The notes beneath the pieces are model-generated. The model made no database searches and was not told the origin of the DNA. It saw only the letters and a list, made by a program, of their open reading frames with translations. The translations under genes and the position numbers were made by a program. Below, piece after piece: positions 23,258 to 35,486 of a DNA stretch of 38,106 nt. Positions within the stretch are counted from its first letter, which is position 1, and the number at the start of each line of letters is the position of its first letter. Origin of the DNA: Proteobacteria bacterium UBA4656 (GTDB taxonomy: Bacteria; Pseudomonadota; Gammaproteobacteria; Xanthomonadales; Ahniellaceae); assembly GCA_002405525.1 (NCBI GenBank), contig DHLY01000164.1, forward strand, positions 1-38,106. Reading direction: 5' to 3'.

Positions 23258-24754
23258 ATGCGCCACGCCCCCCTCGCCACCGCCCTCGCCCTCGGAATCG
23301 CCGCCATGAGCAGCCACGCCGCCGACGCCCCGGACTACGCGCTCACCGTCTACTCGTCCGCGGTGCCGGGGCAGATTTCGGTCGAGGCGCTGGCCAACTA
23401 CGGGATGCAGGTGCCGGGTTATGCCCTGGTGCGCGACGCGCGCCGGATGGAAGTGCCGCGCGGCACCGGGCCGGTCCGCTTCACCGACGTCGCCAAACGC
23501 ATCGATCCGACCACGGTTTCGTTCGCCTCGAAGACCGATCCGGCCGGTACGCGGGTGATCGAACAGAACTTCCAGTTCGACCTGGTGAGCCAGGAAAAAC
23601 TCATCGCGCGCTACATCGGTGAGATCATCACCGTCGAACAGCAGCGCGGCGACACCCTGGAGCGGGTCAGCGGCCGCCTGCTGTCGGCCAGCGGCGGGCT
23701 GATCCTCGAAAAGCCCACAGGCGAGGTGCTCACGCTCAACGCCTGGAGCAATGTTGCCTTTCCCAGCCTGCCGGGTGGCCTCATCACCAAACCCACCCTG
23801 GTCTGGCTGGTGGACGCCAGGCGCGGCGGCACGCACGACGCCGAGGTCGCCTACCAGACCCAGGGCATGACCTGGTGGGCGGACTACAACGTCACCCTGC
23901 TGGGCGATGAAGACGCCTGCACGATGGACCTCGCGGCCTGGGTGACGGTGGTCAACCAGACCGGCGGGTCGTACCCGAACGCGAAGCTGAAGCTGGTCGC
24001 CGGCGAGGTCAACCGCGCGCCGGCCGCGCCGCAGCCCATGCCGATGGTGAAGTTCCAGGCGATGCCGGCTGCAGCCATGGTCGACGAGGGCTTCCAGGAG
24101 TCGCAGTTGTTCGAGTACCACTTGTATACGCTCGGCCGTCGCACCGACCTGCCCGACAACTCCACCAAGCAGCTCGAACTCTTCCCGGCCGCCGCCGGCG
24201 CCGCCTGCCGTCGGCAGCTCGTGTTCACGGCCTCGCCGCTGCCGTGGCGCCACTGGGGCGCGCCGATCCTCGACCAGGGCTACGGCGCGACCGGCAAGGG
24301 CACGGTCGGCGCGTTCCTCGAATTCGACAACAAGGAGGCCAACCGCCTCGGCATGCCGCTGCCCGCCGGCCGCGTACGCGTCAACCAGGCGTCCGTCGAC
24401 GGTGAACTCGAGTTCATCGGCGAGGACCTGATCCAGCACACCCCGCGCAACGAGACCCTGCGCATCAAGCTCGGCGAGGCCTTCGACGTGGTCGGTGAAC
24501 GCAGGCAGCTCTCCTTCGCCCATGATGAGGGCAACAGACGCGTCACCGAACGCTTCGAGATCGAAGTCCGCAACCGCAAGAAGGTGCCGGCGCGGGTGGT
24601 GGTGCGCGAATACCTCTACCGCTGGAGCGACTGGACGATCGTCGAGCAGAGCCAGCCGCACGAGCGGCGCGATGCCGCCACCGCCGACTTCATCGTCGAC
24701 ATTCCGGCCGATGGCACGCGCAAGGTGACCTACACCGTGCGGTATCAATGGTGA
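23258..24754 (+). CDS. DUF4139-domain periplasmic protein
   Basis: The product has 498 residues from ATG 23258, with AAGGA 6-7 bases upstream. A signal peptide (MRHAPLATALALGIAAMSSHA) is followed by an N-terminal beta-rich half (LTVYSSAVPGQIS, SGRLLSASGGLILEKPTGE) and the DUF4139 half with YHLYTLGRRTDLPDNSTKQL and EFDNKEANRLGMPLPAGRVRV, ending KVTYTVRYQW. DUF4139 proteins are widespread and mostly uncharacterised; a mucoidy-inhibitor-like fold with immunoglobulin-type strands is typical. It appears to be a single-gene unit, followed by a hairpin at 24793-24819. No enzymatic motif is evident. Confidence 0.85.
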   Translation: MRHAPLATALALGIAAMSSHAADAPDYALTVYSSAVPGQISVEALANYGMQVPGYALVRDARRMEVPRGTGPVRFTDVAKRIDPTTVSFASKTDPAGTRVIEQNFQFDLVSQEKLIARYIGEIITVEQQRGDTLERVSGRLLSASGGLILEKPTGEVLTLNAWSNVAFPSLPGGLITKPTLVWLVDARRGGTHDAEVAYQTQGMTWWADYNVTLLGDEDACTMDLAAWVTVVNQTGGSYPNAKLKLVAGEVNRAPAAPQPMPMVKFQAMPAAAMVDEGFQESQLFEYHLYTLGRRTDLPDNSTKQLELFPAAAGAACRRQLVFTASPLPWRHWGAPILDQGYGATGKGTVGAFLEFDNKEANRLGMPLPAGRVRVNQASVDGELEFIGEDLIQHTPRNETLRIKLGEAFDVVGERRQLSFAHDEGNRRVTERFEIEVRNRKKVPARVVVREYLYRWSDWTIVEQSQPHERRDAATADFIVDIPADGTRKVTYTVRYQW

Positions 24755-24792
24755 TACGGGCTGGTGCGAGGCGCGATCGATTCGAGGCTGCA

Positions 24793-24819
24793 GGGCCCAG
24801 GGCTCAGGACCCTGGGCCC
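24793..24819. other. Strong hairpin downstream of the DUF4139 gene
   Basis: GGGCCCAGGG (24793-24802) and CCCTGGGCCC (24810-24819) form a perfect 10 bp stem with a 7-base loop, 38 bases after the stop codon. No T-run follows, so it is not a textbook terminator, but it could stabilise or pause the transcript. The rest of 24755-25097 has only the ACCC-rich element described separately. Confidence 0.55.
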
Positions 24820-24950
24820 AGAAACCGGTCCTCGCCGATGCGATGACTGCTTCTGCATCGCGGAGCGCATGCGGAACCGAAAACACGCGCGCGCGCAACA
24901 ACCGATCGGCGCGCAGGCGCCGCACCACGTCGCCCGGCACCGGTGCGACT

Positions 24951-24985
24951 GGACCCGATACCCTATACCCCGATACCCCGGGCCC
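24951..24985. repeat. ACCC-rich short-period repeat, copy A
   Basis: The run reads CCCGATACCCTATACCCCG and then ATACCCCGGGCCC, a degenerate 6-8 base period of (G)ATACCC units. A related block lies at 32883-32928. Such GGGTATC/GGGAATC arrays between genes are frequent in Xanthomonadales genomes. It lies about 115 bases before the MFS pump start. Confidence 0.5.
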
Positions 24986-25097
24986 TTCTCGATCGGTGCG
25001 ACGCTGCACCGATTGCACCCCACGCCAGTGATGCCAGCCGCGCCGGTGCCCGCCGGATGCTAGCCTGCGCGGCTTCGCATGCCGCCGCGCGCCACGC

Positions 25098-26348
25098 TTG
25101 GACTCCGCCGCCCCGCCCGATCCCCCGAACCGTCCGCGCCGCCGCGCCGCCGTGGTGTTCGTCTTCGTGACCGTGGTGCTGGACCTGCTGGCGTTCGGCG
25201 TGATCACGCCGGTGCTGCCGCAGCTGGTGCGCGGCTTCGTCGGTGGCGACTACGCGCGGGCCGCGCTTTGGGTAGGGCTGTTCGGCACGGTGTACGCGGT
25301 GGCGCAGTTCCTGTGCTCGCCGCTGCAGGGCGCACTGTCGGATCGCTTCGGGCGGCGGCCGGTGATCCTGCTGTCGAACCTCGGCCTGGGGCTGGACTTC
25401 GTGCTGATGGCGCTGGCGAATGCGCTGCCAGTACTGGTCCTCGGCCGCCTCATCTGCGGCATCACCGCCGCCAGCGTGGGCACGGCCAACGCCTACCTGG
25501 CCGATGTCACCCCGCCGGAGGGCCGCACGCGCGCCTTCGGCCTGCTGGGCGCGGCCTTCGGCATCGGCTTCGTGGCCGGCCCGGCGGTCGGCGGAATGCT
25601 GGGCGAGATCGACCTGCGCGCGCCGTTCTGGGTCGCCGCCGGGCTGTCGCTGTGCAACTTCCTTTACGGCTGCTTCGTGCTGCCGGAATCGCTGCCGCGC
25701 GAACGGCGCACGTCGCGCATCGACTGGCGCCGCGCCAACCCGGCCGGCGCGCTGGGCCTGCTGCGCGGCCACCCGCAGGTGCTCGGCCTGGCCTCGCTGC
25801 TGTTCCTCGGCGCGTTGGCGCACTACGCCCTGGTCGCCACCTTCGTGCTGTACGCCGACTATCGCTACGGCTGGGGCGAGGCCACGGTGGGCTGGGTGCT
25901 GGCCGCCATCGGCGGCTGCAACGCGGCGGTGCGCGGCGTGCTGGCCGGCGCGGTGGCACGGCGCTGGGGCGAGCGGCGGGCGGTGCTGTGGGGGCTGGCC
26001 TGCGGCCTGGGCGGCTTCACGCTGATGGGGCTTGCGCCCAGCGGCATGCTGTTCCTGCTCAGCGTGCCCCTGCTGGCCCTGTGGGGGCTGGGCACGCCGG
26101 CCCTGCAGGCCCTGGTGTCGATGCGCGTGCCGGACGCCGCGCAGGGTCGGCTGCAGGGCGCGTTGACCAGTCTTTCCGCCATGGCGGGGATCATCGGGCC
26201 ATGGCTGTTCGGTGCCGCGTTCGCCCGCTTCGTCGGCCCCGAAGCCTGGGCCGACCTGCCGGGCGCGCCGTTCCTGATGGCGGCGACCCTGCTGGCGCTC
26301 GCCCTCGGGCTGTCGCTGCGGCTGGCACGGCCACCCGGCGCTGCCTGA
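25098..26348 (+). CDS. MFS drug/proton antiporter, TetA-like
   Basis: The product has 416 residues with about 12 hydrophobic helices. The motif [14 protein letters not shown] (loop 2-3) and the family wording [20 protein letters not shown] at the first helix, then [21 protein letters not shown], fit the tetracycline-resistance (DHA1) branch of major facilitator exporters. It should expel a small molecule from the cytoplasm using the proton gradient; the substrate cannot be read. The start is TTG at 25098 with no clear Shine-Dalgarno sequence; GTG at about 25152 would shorten the basic N-terminus and still keep all helices. No TetR-type regulator is adjacent. Confidence 0.88.
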   Translation: MDSAAPPDPPNRPRRRAAVVFVFVTVVLDLLAFGVITPVLPQLVRGFVGGDYARAALWVGLFGTVYAVAQFLCSPLQGALSDRFGRRPVILLSNLGLGLDFVLMALANALPVLVLGRLICGITAASVGTANAYLADVTPPEGRTRAFGLLGAAFGIGFVAGPAVGGMLGEIDLRAPFWVAAGLSLCNFLYGCFVLPESLPRERRTSRIDWRRANPAGALGLLRGHPQVLGLASLLFLGALAHYALVATFVLYADYRYGWGEATVGWVLAAIGGCNAAVRGVLAGAVARRWGERRAVLWGLACGLGGFTLMGLAPSGMLFLLSVPLLALWGLGTPALQALVSMRVPDAAQGRLQGALTSLSAMAGIIGPWLFGAAFARFVGPEAWADLPGAPFLMAATLLALALGLSLRLARPPGAA

Positions 26349-26385
26349 CCGGGCCGCCGGGCGGCGGGGCGACTCGCGCAATGCG

Positions 26386-29745
<3,360 letters not shown>

Positions 29746-29892
29746 GGGGGGGGGTTGCCGCGCCACCAGCGCGATCCGGCCGCCCCTATTCGCGCTGGCA
29801 TCCTCGGGGGCAAGCCTGCGGCGTGACGGGTCCCCGCCCATCCCCGCGAATGCCCGCGCGCCTTCGCGGACTCGCCACCCGCGACCGCATGC

Positions 29893-30489
29893 TCAGTCGG
29901 TCTTCTTCGGCGTGCGATCCCCGGCCGGCGCCGTGCCCGCCGCCTGCCCCAGCAGCTGGTTGATCTCGATGAAGTTGCCGTCGGGATCGAACACTGCGGT
30001 GAACATCACCGGGATGGTGGTCCCGTTCGGACCCGGGTACTCCACGCGATTGGGCTCGGTGTGCACGCGCACGCCGGCCAGCGCCTTGATCCGTGGCCAG
30101 CGCGCATCGAGGTCCTTGGCGTTGAAGACCAGGATTGCATCGCCCGGCATCGCGCGCTCGAACTCCGGCTCCGGCTGCGGGGGGATGTCGAGCCGCTGCA
30201 TCAGGCCGAGCGCGCCGATGAAGGTGTCGTTGGCGCGCAGCAGCACCAGGCGCACGGTGGCCGGCTTCTCGGAGCCGTCCGGATTCCTGCCGCCGCCGAT
30301 GCGCTGGTCATAGATCACCGTCATGCCCAGCCCGTCGCGGTACAACGGCAAGGAGGCCTCGATGTCGCGCACCACCAGGGTGGTGCGGCGCAGGTCGACC
30401 GGGATGCGCTCCGACGCCGGCAGCGGCTCAGCGCGGGCGACGGCAACCATGGCGAGGCTCAGCAGGGCAACGAGGATGAAGGCGCGCAT
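29893..30489 (-). CDS. Secreted VOC (glyoxalase-fold) protein
   Basis: The product has 198 residues from ATG 30489, chosen because it begins a clean signal peptide (MRAFILVALLSLAMVAVARA); an upstream in-frame start would bury it. The vicinal oxygen chelate fold is seen in LRRTTLVVRDIEASLPLYRDGLGMTVIYD and in VMFTAVFDPDGNFIEINQLLG, the usual C-terminal strand with the metal-side Glu. VOC proteins include glyoxalase I, dioxygenases and binding proteins. A periplasmic one is less common and its substrate is unknown. It is encoded next to the Pmp3 peptide on the same strand, 72 bases downstream of it. Confidence 0.85.
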   Translation of the reverse strand: MRAFILVALLSLAMVAVARAEPLPASERIPVDLRRTTLVVRDIEASLPLYRDGLGMTVIYDQRIGGGRNPDGSEKPATVRLVLLRANDTFIGALGLMQRLDIPPQPEPEFERAMPGDAILVFNAKDLDARWPRIKALAGVRVHTEPNRVEYPGPNGTTIPVMFTAVFDPDGNFIEINQLLGQAAGTAPAGDRTPKKTD

Positions 30490-30561
30490 CTCGGGCTCCA
30501 TGCGCCGGGATCGCCGGCGCCCGACGGGCATCGTGGCCCGTCGGGCGCGGCATGGCAAGTC

Positions 30562-30756
30562 TCACCGCCGCTGGCCGAACGCCCCTGCGATGCGCTGGTC
30601 GGTCCTGTACTGGCCGAGCGCGTACACCGCCCACAGCGCGGCCGGAATCCAGCCAACCAGGGTGATCTGCAGGATCAGGCAGAAGATGCCGGCGAACGGA
30701 CGCCCGATGGTGAAGAACACCACTGGCGGCAGGAAGATGGCGAGCAGCAGGCGCAT
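30562..30756 (-). CDS. YqaE/Pmp3-family small membrane protein
   Basis: This 64-residue proteolipid starts at ATG 30756 with GGAGG 9 bases upstream. Two hydrophobic helices (LLLAIFLPPVVFFTIG and FCLILQITLVGWIPAALWAVYAL) are separated by a short GRPFAGI turn, the full signature of the Pmp3/YqaE family. These proteins sit in the plasma membrane and are linked to salt and cold tolerance and membrane potential. The C-terminal tail (YRTDQRIAGAFGQRR) is basic. It probably shares a transcript with the VOC gene. Confidence 0.9.
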   Translation of the reverse strand: MRLLLAIFLPPVVFFTIGRPFAGIFCLILQITLVGWIPAALWAVYALGQYRTDQRIAGAFGQRR

Positions 30757-30876
30757 GGTCGGGATCCTCCCCGCGCGCGGGATTGCGCGCTCGACGCAAG
30801 ATGGTGCCCTGCGCGCGCGAACCAAGGGTGACTTTCGACCTGCCGCGCCCCGCCACGGCGACGCTAGGATCGCCGG

Positions 30877-32025
30877 ATGACCGCCGCGGTCTTCCACCCC
30901 ATCCTGGACCAGGCCCTGCTCGGCCTGCGCAACGCCGTGCGCGCGCAGTGTTCGCGACCGGCGGAGGCGCTGTTCATCGCGCTGGCCTGGACCACCGCCG
31001 CCGGCATCGCGTGGATGGTCTACGTGCGCCTGCCCGGCGAGCCGATCGCCGCTGCGATCGAATCCGCCGCGCGCTCGCCCTGGACCACCGGTGTCGCGCT
31101 CGCCGCTTTCGCCTTCTGGGTGCAGCGCGCGCCGCTGCTGCTGCTGCGCCGGCAGCTCGCGGAGAGCTGCTGGGCGGCGCTGCCGATCTCGCGCGCGCGC
31201 ACCACCCGTACCCTGCTGCTGCTGGGCGTGCTGCAACTCGCGCTGCTGCTGCTGGCCGCCGACGCGGCGCTGCTGGCGTCCGCCGCGCTGGTGCGCAACC
31301 CGGAGCGTTGGTTGTCCGCCGCGCGCCTGCTCGCGCTGCTCGGCCTCGGCAGCGGCGGCCTGCTCGGGCTGGCGCTGGCGCTGCGGCGGGACATCGACCT
31401 CGACCACGCCGGCCGGCGCTGGGGCCACGGCCTGCCGCTGTTCCCACTGCCGCCGCTGGAACGCGCGCACCTGCCGGTGTTCGCGCACTGGCAGCGCATC
31501 GAGACCTTGCGTCGCTTCCGCACCGGCGGCCGCTGGTGGCAGTACCTGCTCGGCGGCCTCGCGATTCCGGCCGGCATCACCCTGCCGTCGCTGGCCGGGC
31601 TGGTGCTGATGGGCGTCATGCTGGTCTGGTACGGACTCGCGATGACGATGGCGCGCGAGACCATCGTCGCTGCCGCGCGCCTGACCGCCGCCACGCCGCT
31701 GCGCTTCCGCGACTTCGCCGCGGCCACCGCGCGCTATCCGCTGCTGGCGGCGGCTGTCGCCGTGGCCTGGGGCACGCTCGCGCTGCTACTGCAGGAAGCG
31801 CCGAACCTGTTCCTGGTCGGATGGCCGCTGATCGCCTTCGGCTGGTGCGTGCTCGAACTCGCCGTCGCCTGGCACTGCCGCCGCCGGCCGCGGCAGGTCG
31901 GCGTGCGCCTTGTGGTCGATGCCGCACTCATCGTCGGCGCCGTGCAGGCCTTCCCGCCGCTGGCCGGGCTGGCGTGGGCCGGCATCGTCGCGTACCACCT
32001 CACTGCCGCCAATCGCGAAGCATGA
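30877..32025 (+). CDS. ABC transporter membrane protein (ABC-2-like)
   Basis: This 382-residue hydrophobic protein has 8-10 predicted membrane segments (for example TLLLLGVLQLALLLLAADA and LAGLVLMGVMLVWYGLAM). AGGA lies 7 bases before the ATG. It shows no enzymatic motif, and its stop overlaps the ATG of an ABC ATPase (ATGA), which identifies it as the membrane half of that transporter. Exporters of this two-gene type carry drugs, peptides or lipids. The substrate is unknown and no accessory gene is nearby. Similarity to any named subfamily is not clear to me. Confidence 0.75.
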   Translation: MTAAVFHPILDQALLGLRNAVRAQCSRPAEALFIALAWTTAAGIAWMVYVRLPGEPIAAAIESAARSPWTTGVALAAFAFWVQRAPLLLLRRQLAESCWAALPISRARTTRTLLLLGVLQLALLLLAADAALLASAALVRNPERWLSAARLLALLGLGSGGLLGLALALRRDIDLDHAGRRWGHGLPLFPLPPLERAHLPVFAHWQRIETLRRFRTGGRWWQYLLGGLAIPAGITLPSLAGLVLMGVMLVWYGLAMTMARETIVAAARLTAATPLRFRDFAAATARYPLLAAAVAVAWGTLALLLQEAPNLFLVGWPLIAFGWCVLELAVAWHCRRRPRQVGVRLVVDAALIVGAVQAFPPLAGLAWAGIVAYHLTAANREA

Positions 32026-32762
32026 CCGACGCCTTGCTGATCGAAAACCTCGCCCACGCCTACGGTGACCAGCCGGTGCTGCGCGGCGTCGACCTGCGTC
32101 TCGCGCGCGGCGACTTCATGGCCTTGATCGGCCCCAACGGGTCGGGCAAAACCACCCTGCTGCGAAGCCTCACCGGCATTCTGGCGCCGCAGACGGGCCG
32201 CATCCTGATCGATGGCGTGGACCTGCGCGCCGATCCGGTCGGCGCAAAGGCGCGGCTCGGGCTCGCCATCGATCCCGAACTGCTGCCCGGCGCGCTGACC
32301 GGCCGGCAGTGCCTGAAGCTGTTCGCGAGCGTGCGCGGGATCGATGGGGTGCCCGCGGACAGCCTGGAACTGGCGAAGGCGCTCAACTTCGCGCCCTGGC
32401 TGGACCGGCTGGTCGAGGAGTACTCGCTGGGCACGCGGCAGAAGCTCGGCATCCTGCTTGGGCTGATCGGCAACCCGCCTCTGATCGTGCTCGACGAGCC
32501 CATGAACGGGCTCGACCCGGTCAGCGCTTGGGCGATCAAGCAGCACCTGGTGACGCTCACCCGCGAGCGCGGCTGCGCGGTGCTGCTCGCCACCCACGCG
32601 CTCGAAGTGGCCGAGCGCTTCATTACCCGCGCGCAACTGCTGCTCGAAGGCCGCTGCGCGCGCACCTGGGACGAACCGCAGCTCGTCGCCATCCGGCACG
32701 ACCCCACCCGCTCACTGGAACAGGCGATGGTGGAGACGTTACGGGAGTTGGCCGCCGCTTGA
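32022..32762 (+). CDS. ABC transporter ATP-binding protein
   Basis: The product has 246 residues: A-loop AYGDQPVLRGVDL, Walker A GPNGSGKT (37-44), Q-loop region before DPELLPGALTG, signature YSLGTRQKL (a usual variant in CcmA/ABC-2 exporters), Walker B LIVLDEPMNGLDP and H-loop ATHALEVAERF. It energises the membrane protein whose stop codon overlaps its start. The pair makes a complete simple exporter. Downstream, 32763-32956 holds no gene, only an ACCC-rich repeat. Confidence 0.93.
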   Translation: MTDALLIENLAHAYGDQPVLRGVDLRLARGDFMALIGPNGSGKTTLLRSLTGILAPQTGRILIDGVDLRADPVGAKARLGLAIDPELLPGALTGRQCLKLFASVRGIDGVPADSLELAKALNFAPWLDRLVEEYSLGTRQKLGILLGLIGNPPLIVLDEPMNGLDPVSAWAIKQHLVTLTRERGCAVLLATHALEVAERFITRAQLLLEGRCARTWDEPQLVAIRHDPTRSLEQAMVETLRELAAA

Positions 32763-32882
32763 AGCGAGGTCCCAGGACCCAGCCGAAGGGCTGTGCAGGT
32801 GTCGCAAGGCGATGGCATCGTGGCACGCTCGCTGCGGCGGCTGCGGACGCGACCGGCGAAGGCACCGCGCTCGCACCCCGCG

Positions 32883-32928
32883 CCCGACACCCTAAACCCG
32901 TTACCCTGCGCACGATTCCCCGGGCCCT
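32883..32928. repeat. ACCC-rich short-period repeat, copy B
   Basis: CCCGACACCCTAAACCCG, then TTACCC and CCCCGGGCCCT, match the order of the block at 24951-24985 with about ten extra bases in the middle. It lies about 30-75 bases upstream of the truC start and may overlap its leader. Confidence 0.45.
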
Positions 32929-32956
32929 GAACTCTCGTCCCAAGAACCAAAGCCGC

Positions 32957-33658
32957 GTGCCCGTCCCTCTCCATATCCTGTACGAAGACAATTCCCTCAT
33001 CGTGGTCGACAAGCCGGCCGGGTTGGCCGTGCACCGCAGCCACCTCGTCGGCCGCGACGATGATTACCTCGTCGATCGCATCCGCGAGCAGACCGGGCGC
33101 ATGCTCTACCTCGCCCACCGGCTCGATCGCGCGACCAGCGGCGTGCTGGTACTCGCCGCCGGGAAGGACGTGGCGGCGACGCTCGGCGCACAGTTCATGC
33201 AGCGCACGGTCGCCAAGACCTACCTCGGCGTGTGTCGCGGCTGGCCGGCACCGGAAGGCGTGGTCGACCACCCGCTGGACGCGCCCGGCCATCCGGACCC
33301 CAAGCCCTCGATCACCCGCTGGCACACGCTCGCCACCGGCACGCTGGCGGTGCCGATGGGGCGCTATCCGGAGCAGCGCTACGCCCTGCTGGAACTGCAC
33401 CCCGAAACCGGCCGCCACCAGCAAATCCGCCGCCATCTGCACCACCTCTCGCACCCGCTGCTCGGCGATACCACGCATGGCCGCGGCGACCACAATCGCC
33501 TGTTTCGCATCCTCCTCGGCGTGCACCGTCTCCTGCTGCATGCCTGGCGGGTGTCGTTCGCGCATCCGGCGGACGGCCGAACGCTCACGGTCGAGGCCCC
33601 GCCGGACGCGGCGTGGCGACGGGTCTTCGCCCGCTTCGACTGGTCGGTGCCGGGTTGA
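32957..33658 (+). CDS. truC: tRNA pseudouridine(65) synthase TruC
   Basis: The product has 233 residues from GTG 32957. The order of motifs follows E. coli TruC: ILYEDNSLIVVDKPAGLAVHRS, then AHRLDRATSGVL with the catalytic Asp57, VVDHPLD, GRYPEQRYALLELHPETGRHQQIRRHLHHL and LLLHAWRVSF. There is no S4 domain, as expected for TruC. It makes pseudouridine at position 65 of some tRNAs. Upstream in-frame codons give only a composition typical of non-coding DNA, hence the chosen start. It stands about 70 bases before arfB. Confidence 0.9.
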   Translation: MPVPLHILYEDNSLIVVDKPAGLAVHRSHLVGRDDDYLVDRIREQTGRMLYLAHRLDRATSGVLVLAAGKDVAATLGAQFMQRTVAKTYLGVCRGWPAPEGVVDHPLDAPGHPDPKPSITRWHTLATGTLAVPMGRYPEQRYALLELHPETGRHQQIRRHLHHLSHPLLGDTTHGRGDHNRLFRILLGVHRLLLHAWRVSFAHPADGRTLTVEAPPDAAWRRVFARFDWSVPG

Positions 33659-33731
33659 GGATCCGCCGACGCACGGGGCGGCGGGACGTGGCACGCGCGC
33701 CGGTCGGACCCGCGCCCGGTATCATTGCGCC

Positions 33732-34157
33732 ATGCTGCAGGTGACCCGCACCATCGCCATTCCCGACGCCGAACTCGTCGAGAGATTCGTCCGCAGCGGC
33801 GGCCCCGGAGGCCAGAACGTCAACAAGGTCTCGACCGCGGTCGAACTGCGTTTCGACGTTGCGCGCAGCCCGTCGCTGCCCGAGGCGGTGCGGGCGCGCC
33901 TGCTCGCGCGGGCCGACCGTCGGCTCACCGACGACGGCGTGCTGGTGATCTCCGCCCAGCGCTTCCGCACCCAGGACCGCAACCGCGAGGACGCACGCGA
34001 GCGCCTGGCCGAGATCGTCCGCAGCGCCACCGTGGTGCCGAAGGCCCGTGTCGCGACCAAGCCCACCCGGGCCAGCAAGGAACGCCGGCTGGGCGGCAAG
34101 AAGATCAAGGCCTCGATCAAGCGTGGCCGCAGCGGGCGGGCGATCGAGCATGACTGA
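33732..34157 (+). CDS. arfB: Alternative ribosome-rescue factor ArfB (peptidyl-tRNA hydrolase on stalled ribosomes)
   Basis: The product has 141 residues, close to the usual 140. The release-factor GGQ motif lies in RSGGPGGQNVNKV (GGQ at 26-28), followed by the RF-1 domain and the long basic C-terminal tail (PKARVATKPTRASKERR to IKRGRSGRAIEHD) that enters the empty mRNA channel. It frees ribosomes stuck at the end of truncated messages. A TATCAT -10-like hexamer (33720-33725) lies just before the ATG and no Shine-Dalgarno is visible, so a leaderless message is possible. Its last codons overlap the next gene by 8 bases. Confidence 0.93.
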   Translation: MLQVTRTIAIPDAELVERFVRSGGPGGQNVNKVSTAVELRFDVARSPSLPEAVRARLLARADRRLTDDGVLVISAQRFRTQDRNREDARERLAEIVRSATVVPKARVATKPTRASKERRLGGKKIKASIKRGRSGRAIEHD

Positions 34158-34767
34158 CGCCGCGCGCGCGGCCGCACCGACGCCGACCCTCATCCCACTG
34201 CCTCCGCAGGCCCCGAAGCGCCATTCGCGCGCCACCCGGCGTATCGCCGAAGCGGTCCTGCGCCTGTGCGGCTGGCGGATCACCGGCGAGTTCCCCGACC
34301 TGCCGAAAGTCGTGCTGATCGCCGCCCCGCACTCTTCCGCCTGGGATGCCTTCTGGGGACTGCTGACGAAGCTGGCGCTTGGCCTGCACATCGAGTTCAT
34401 GGCCAAGCGCGAGGCGTTCTGGTGGCCGCTCGGGGCGGCGCTGCGATTCCTCGGCGGTTTCCCGGTCGACCGCCAGGCCGCCGGCGGCGTGGTCGAGCAG
34501 CTCAGCGCACGGATGCGACGCAGCGCGACGCTGTGGATCGTGCTCGCGCCGGAAGGCACGCGCCGACGGGTCGACCAGTGGAAATCGGGCTTCTGGCGCG
34601 TCGCCCGCGACGCCGGCGTGCCGATCTGCTGCGCCGCCTTTCACTATCCCGAAAAGCGCATCCACATCGGCCCCGTGTTCACCCCCAGCGCCGACTTCAA
34701 CGCCGACCACGCCGCGATCCGCGCGTGGTACCGACCGTACGTGGGCAAGCATCGGGACACACTGTAG
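34150..34767 (+). CDS. PlsC-family 1-acyl-glycerol-phosphate acyltransferase-like protein
   Basis: This 205-residue protein starts at ATG 34150, overlapping arfB by 8 bases. The acyltransferase motif HSSAWD (HX4D) and the later EGTRRR (glycerophosphate-binding EGTR) are present, with FMAKREAFWWPLGAALRFLGGFPVDR between them, the usual membrane-hugging segment. It transfers an acyl group to lysophosphatidic acid or another acceptor at the inner membrane. It is shorter than the main PlsC (about 240 residues), and its wording is that of the broader family used for ornithine or other special lipids, so the acceptor is uncertain. Confidence 0.88.
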   Translation: MTDAARAAAPTPTLIPLPPQAPKRHSRATRRIAEAVLRLCGWRITGEFPDLPKVVLIAAPHSSAWDAFWGLLTKLALGLHIEFMAKREAFWWPLGAALRFLGGFPVDRQAAGGVVEQLSARMRRSATLWIVLAPEGTRRRVDQWKSGFWRVARDAGVPICCAAFHYPEKRIHIGPVFTPSADFNADHAAIRAWYRPYVGKHRDTL

Positions 34768-34991
34768 GGCGATGCGCCCGCGCCGCGGTCGACGTGCAAG
34801 GCCCGGCCGTGGCCGCCTTGCGCAACGGATCGGCTGCGTCCGCGATGCCGGGAATCTCCGACCAGGCATCCCACCTGCATTGTTTCCGGGCACGTCCTCG
34901 ATCAGGCGGCCGCGCCGGGTTTGGACACCGGCTCAGAGGTTCCCCAGGGAGAGCGCGAGGGCGGCTGCGGCTTGCAGGCATGCGTCGCCCA

Positions 34992-35007
34992 CTGGCACGG
35001 CACATGC
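34992..35007 (+). promoter_or_regulatory. Candidate sigma-54 (-24/-12) promoter
   Basis: CTGGCACG (34992-34999) followed by ATGC (35004-35007) fits the sigma-54 pattern TGGCACG-N4-TTGC with one change, keeping the invariant GG and GC exactly ten bases apart. Transcription would begin near 35018, 25 bases before the ATG of the receiver-domain gene. The rest of 34768-35042 shows no gene. A chance match in GC-rich DNA cannot be excluded. Confidence 0.35.
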
Positions 35008-35042
35008 GGGGAAGGCAGCCTGCGACAGGGAACACGCTTCCT

Positions 35043-35486
35043 ATGGCAGCCGAACTGCCGCAGCCGGCCGCTCACGCGCGCATTCTGATCGTCAAGGATG
35101 AGGCGCTGATCGCGCTCGATCTGGAGTGCCGCCTGCGACGCGCAGGGCACCGCGTGGTCGGCATCGCCGACAACCGCGACGACGCGCTCGCGCTGGCCGG
35201 CAGCGAGGCGCCCGATCTGGTGCTGATGGACATCTGCATCCGCGGCCCGGCCGACGGCATCGACGCCGCGCGCGCGGCTGGCGCATCGCCTTGCGGCTAC
35301 ATCCTCAAGCCGTTCGACGAACGCACGCTCCACGCCACCGTCCGTGCCGCGATCGAACGCCACGCCGCCGACAGCCGTCAGCGACTGCTGGCCGCCGCGA
35401 TCGCGAGATCCGGGTGCCGATCGAGATCCCGATCGGCCAGGGCATCGCAAGGTCGGTCGTCCTGTACGACCGGCCCGAGGTGGTAA
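35043..35486 (+). pseudogene. Response-regulator receiver domain, shortened, frame broken before the kinase part
   Basis: From ATG 35043 (AGGGA upstream) the receiver begins ARILIVKDEALIALDLECRL, where family members have Glu or Asp in place of the Lys before DE, and it keeps the phosphate-accepting Asp in LVLMDICIRGPADGI. It then jumps from IDAARA straight to SPCGYILKPFDERTL. The strand and helix with the conserved Thr/Ser, some 25 residues, are missing (95 residues compared with about 120). After AAAIA the frame turns into Arg/Ser-rich nonsense and stops at 35486. The rest of the protein continues in another frame (from about 35405). I read this as the damaged N-terminal part of one hybrid protein. 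Confidence 0.7.

Noticed and set aside
29746..29892. Hairpin-like stretch between the SNF2 and VOC genes as a terminator
   Set aside because: It contains degenerate GCGAATGCCCGCG-type palindromes and a G8 run but no stem followed by a T-run.
35380..35420. Programmed -1 frameshift joining the receiver to the kinase
   Set aside because: There is no slippery heptamer or A/T-rich run in the overlap, and part of the GAF domain is missing, so a deletion explains the break better.
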